Shown here one piece after another: positions 5,322-5,643 of a stretch of DNA of 5,643 nt; within the stretch, counting starts at the first letter, position 1; each line of letters starts with the position of its first letter. The translations under genes were made by a program, and so were the position numbers. The stretch is taken from the NCBI GenBank assembly GCA_020853995.1, contig JADYXV010000111.1, positions 1-5,643 of the forward strand, given 5' to 3'. The DNA comes from Novosphingobium sp. (lineage in GTDB: Bacteria; Pseudomonadota; Alphaproteobacteria; Sphingomonadales; Sphingomonadaceae). The notes under the pieces are model-generated. The model searched no databases and had not been told where the DNA came from. It saw only the letters and a program-made list of their open reading frames with translations.

Positions 5322-5643
5322 TGGTAATTGACCCCGACCAGCGACACGATCCGCAATGGCGGGCGGCCGACTTGTGGCAAAAGCAGCTCAACCGCCACTG
5401 GCAGTTCCGTGCTCAATTGCGGCTCCCACCGTTCGCGCCAATTGCCGTCCTTGCTGCGGAAGCGAAGCGATGGTGCACCGGTCAATGGCAGCATTTCTGC
5501 TGCCATTTCCGCCGCAGCTCCATCGGGAAAGGGATATCCCGCACGGACCAGCGCCGTCGGCGTAACCCTGTACTCCACCTTTTGCAGACTGGGCCGCGCG
5601 GCTCCATCGACATTATCCCATCCGCTGCGCGTCAACCGGATCA
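5318..5643 (-). CDS. gspJ: GspJ, minor pseudopilin of type II secretion (C-terminal part, cut by right edge)
   Basis: The last 107 codons of a gene entering from the right edge. GspJ is a minor pseudopilin that contacts GspI and GspK in the pseudopilus tip. The visible part is its C-terminal beta-rich domain: LTRSGWDNVDGAARPSLQ and KVEYRV match the GspJ pattern of a Gly-Trp-Asp-Asn turn followed by RPSLQ and VEYR. SLRFRSKDGNWRERW and LPVAVELLL follow, the usual order. The N-terminal prepilin signal and helix are outside the window. It ends in VGVNYQ, and its TGA overlaps the gspK GTG start by 4 nt, showing co-translation within one gsp operon. The reading frame is open to the window edge. Confidence 0.93.
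   Translation of the reverse strand, partial: IRLTRSGWDNVDGAARPSLQKVEYRVTPTALVRAGYPFPDGAAAEMAAEMLPLTGAPSLRFRSKDGNWRERWEPQLSTELPVAVELLLPQVGRPPLRIVSLVGVNYQ

Overview
The window looks like chromosomal DNA of an alphaproteobacterium, most likely a sphingomonad (Novosphingobium/Sphingobium/Erythrobacter type). This rests on the protein style of the Ccm and Gsp genes and on a tRNA-His that keeps the canonical G-1:C73 pair, which the Rhizobiales/Rhodobacterales/Caulobacterales group is reported to have lost. No database search was possible, so the genus is inference. Every supported gene lies on the minus strand and is described here in transcription order, from the right edge to the left.

Right part (4317-5643): the 3' end of gspJ and a complete gspK. 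These are minor pseudopilins of a type II secretion system, joined by a 4-nt stop/start overlap. A plausible Rho-independent terminator follows gspK. No gspL or gspM follows it.

Middle (3969-4316): one complete tRNA-His (anticodon GTG, encoded CCA) between two short non-coding stretches that contain several inverted repeats.

Left part (1-3968): a system I cytochrome c maturation cluster, ccmC-ccmD-ccmE-ccmF-ccmG-ccmH, with ccmH cut by the left edge. CcmC loads heme onto the heme chaperone CcmE, with CcmD assisting. CcmF takes heme from CcmE and attaches it to apocytochrome c. CcmG and CcmH keep the apocytochrome CXXCH cysteines reduced. The last four junctions (D/E, E/F, F/G, G/H) are all 4-nt ATGA or GTGA overlaps, so the cluster is probably one translationally coupled operon. 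ccmA and ccmB are not in the window.

The most notable point is that ccmF is interrupted by an in-frame TAA at 1936-1938. The stop replaces the first tryptophan of the conserved GSWWAYY segment, just upstream of the heme-handling WWD motif. The frame is otherwise intact over 652 codons. The change from the expected TGG is a tandem CC-to-TT on the plus strand. Either the strain carries a recent ccmF null allele or the sequence has a local error. I see no mobile element, CRISPR array or undescribed multi-gene system.
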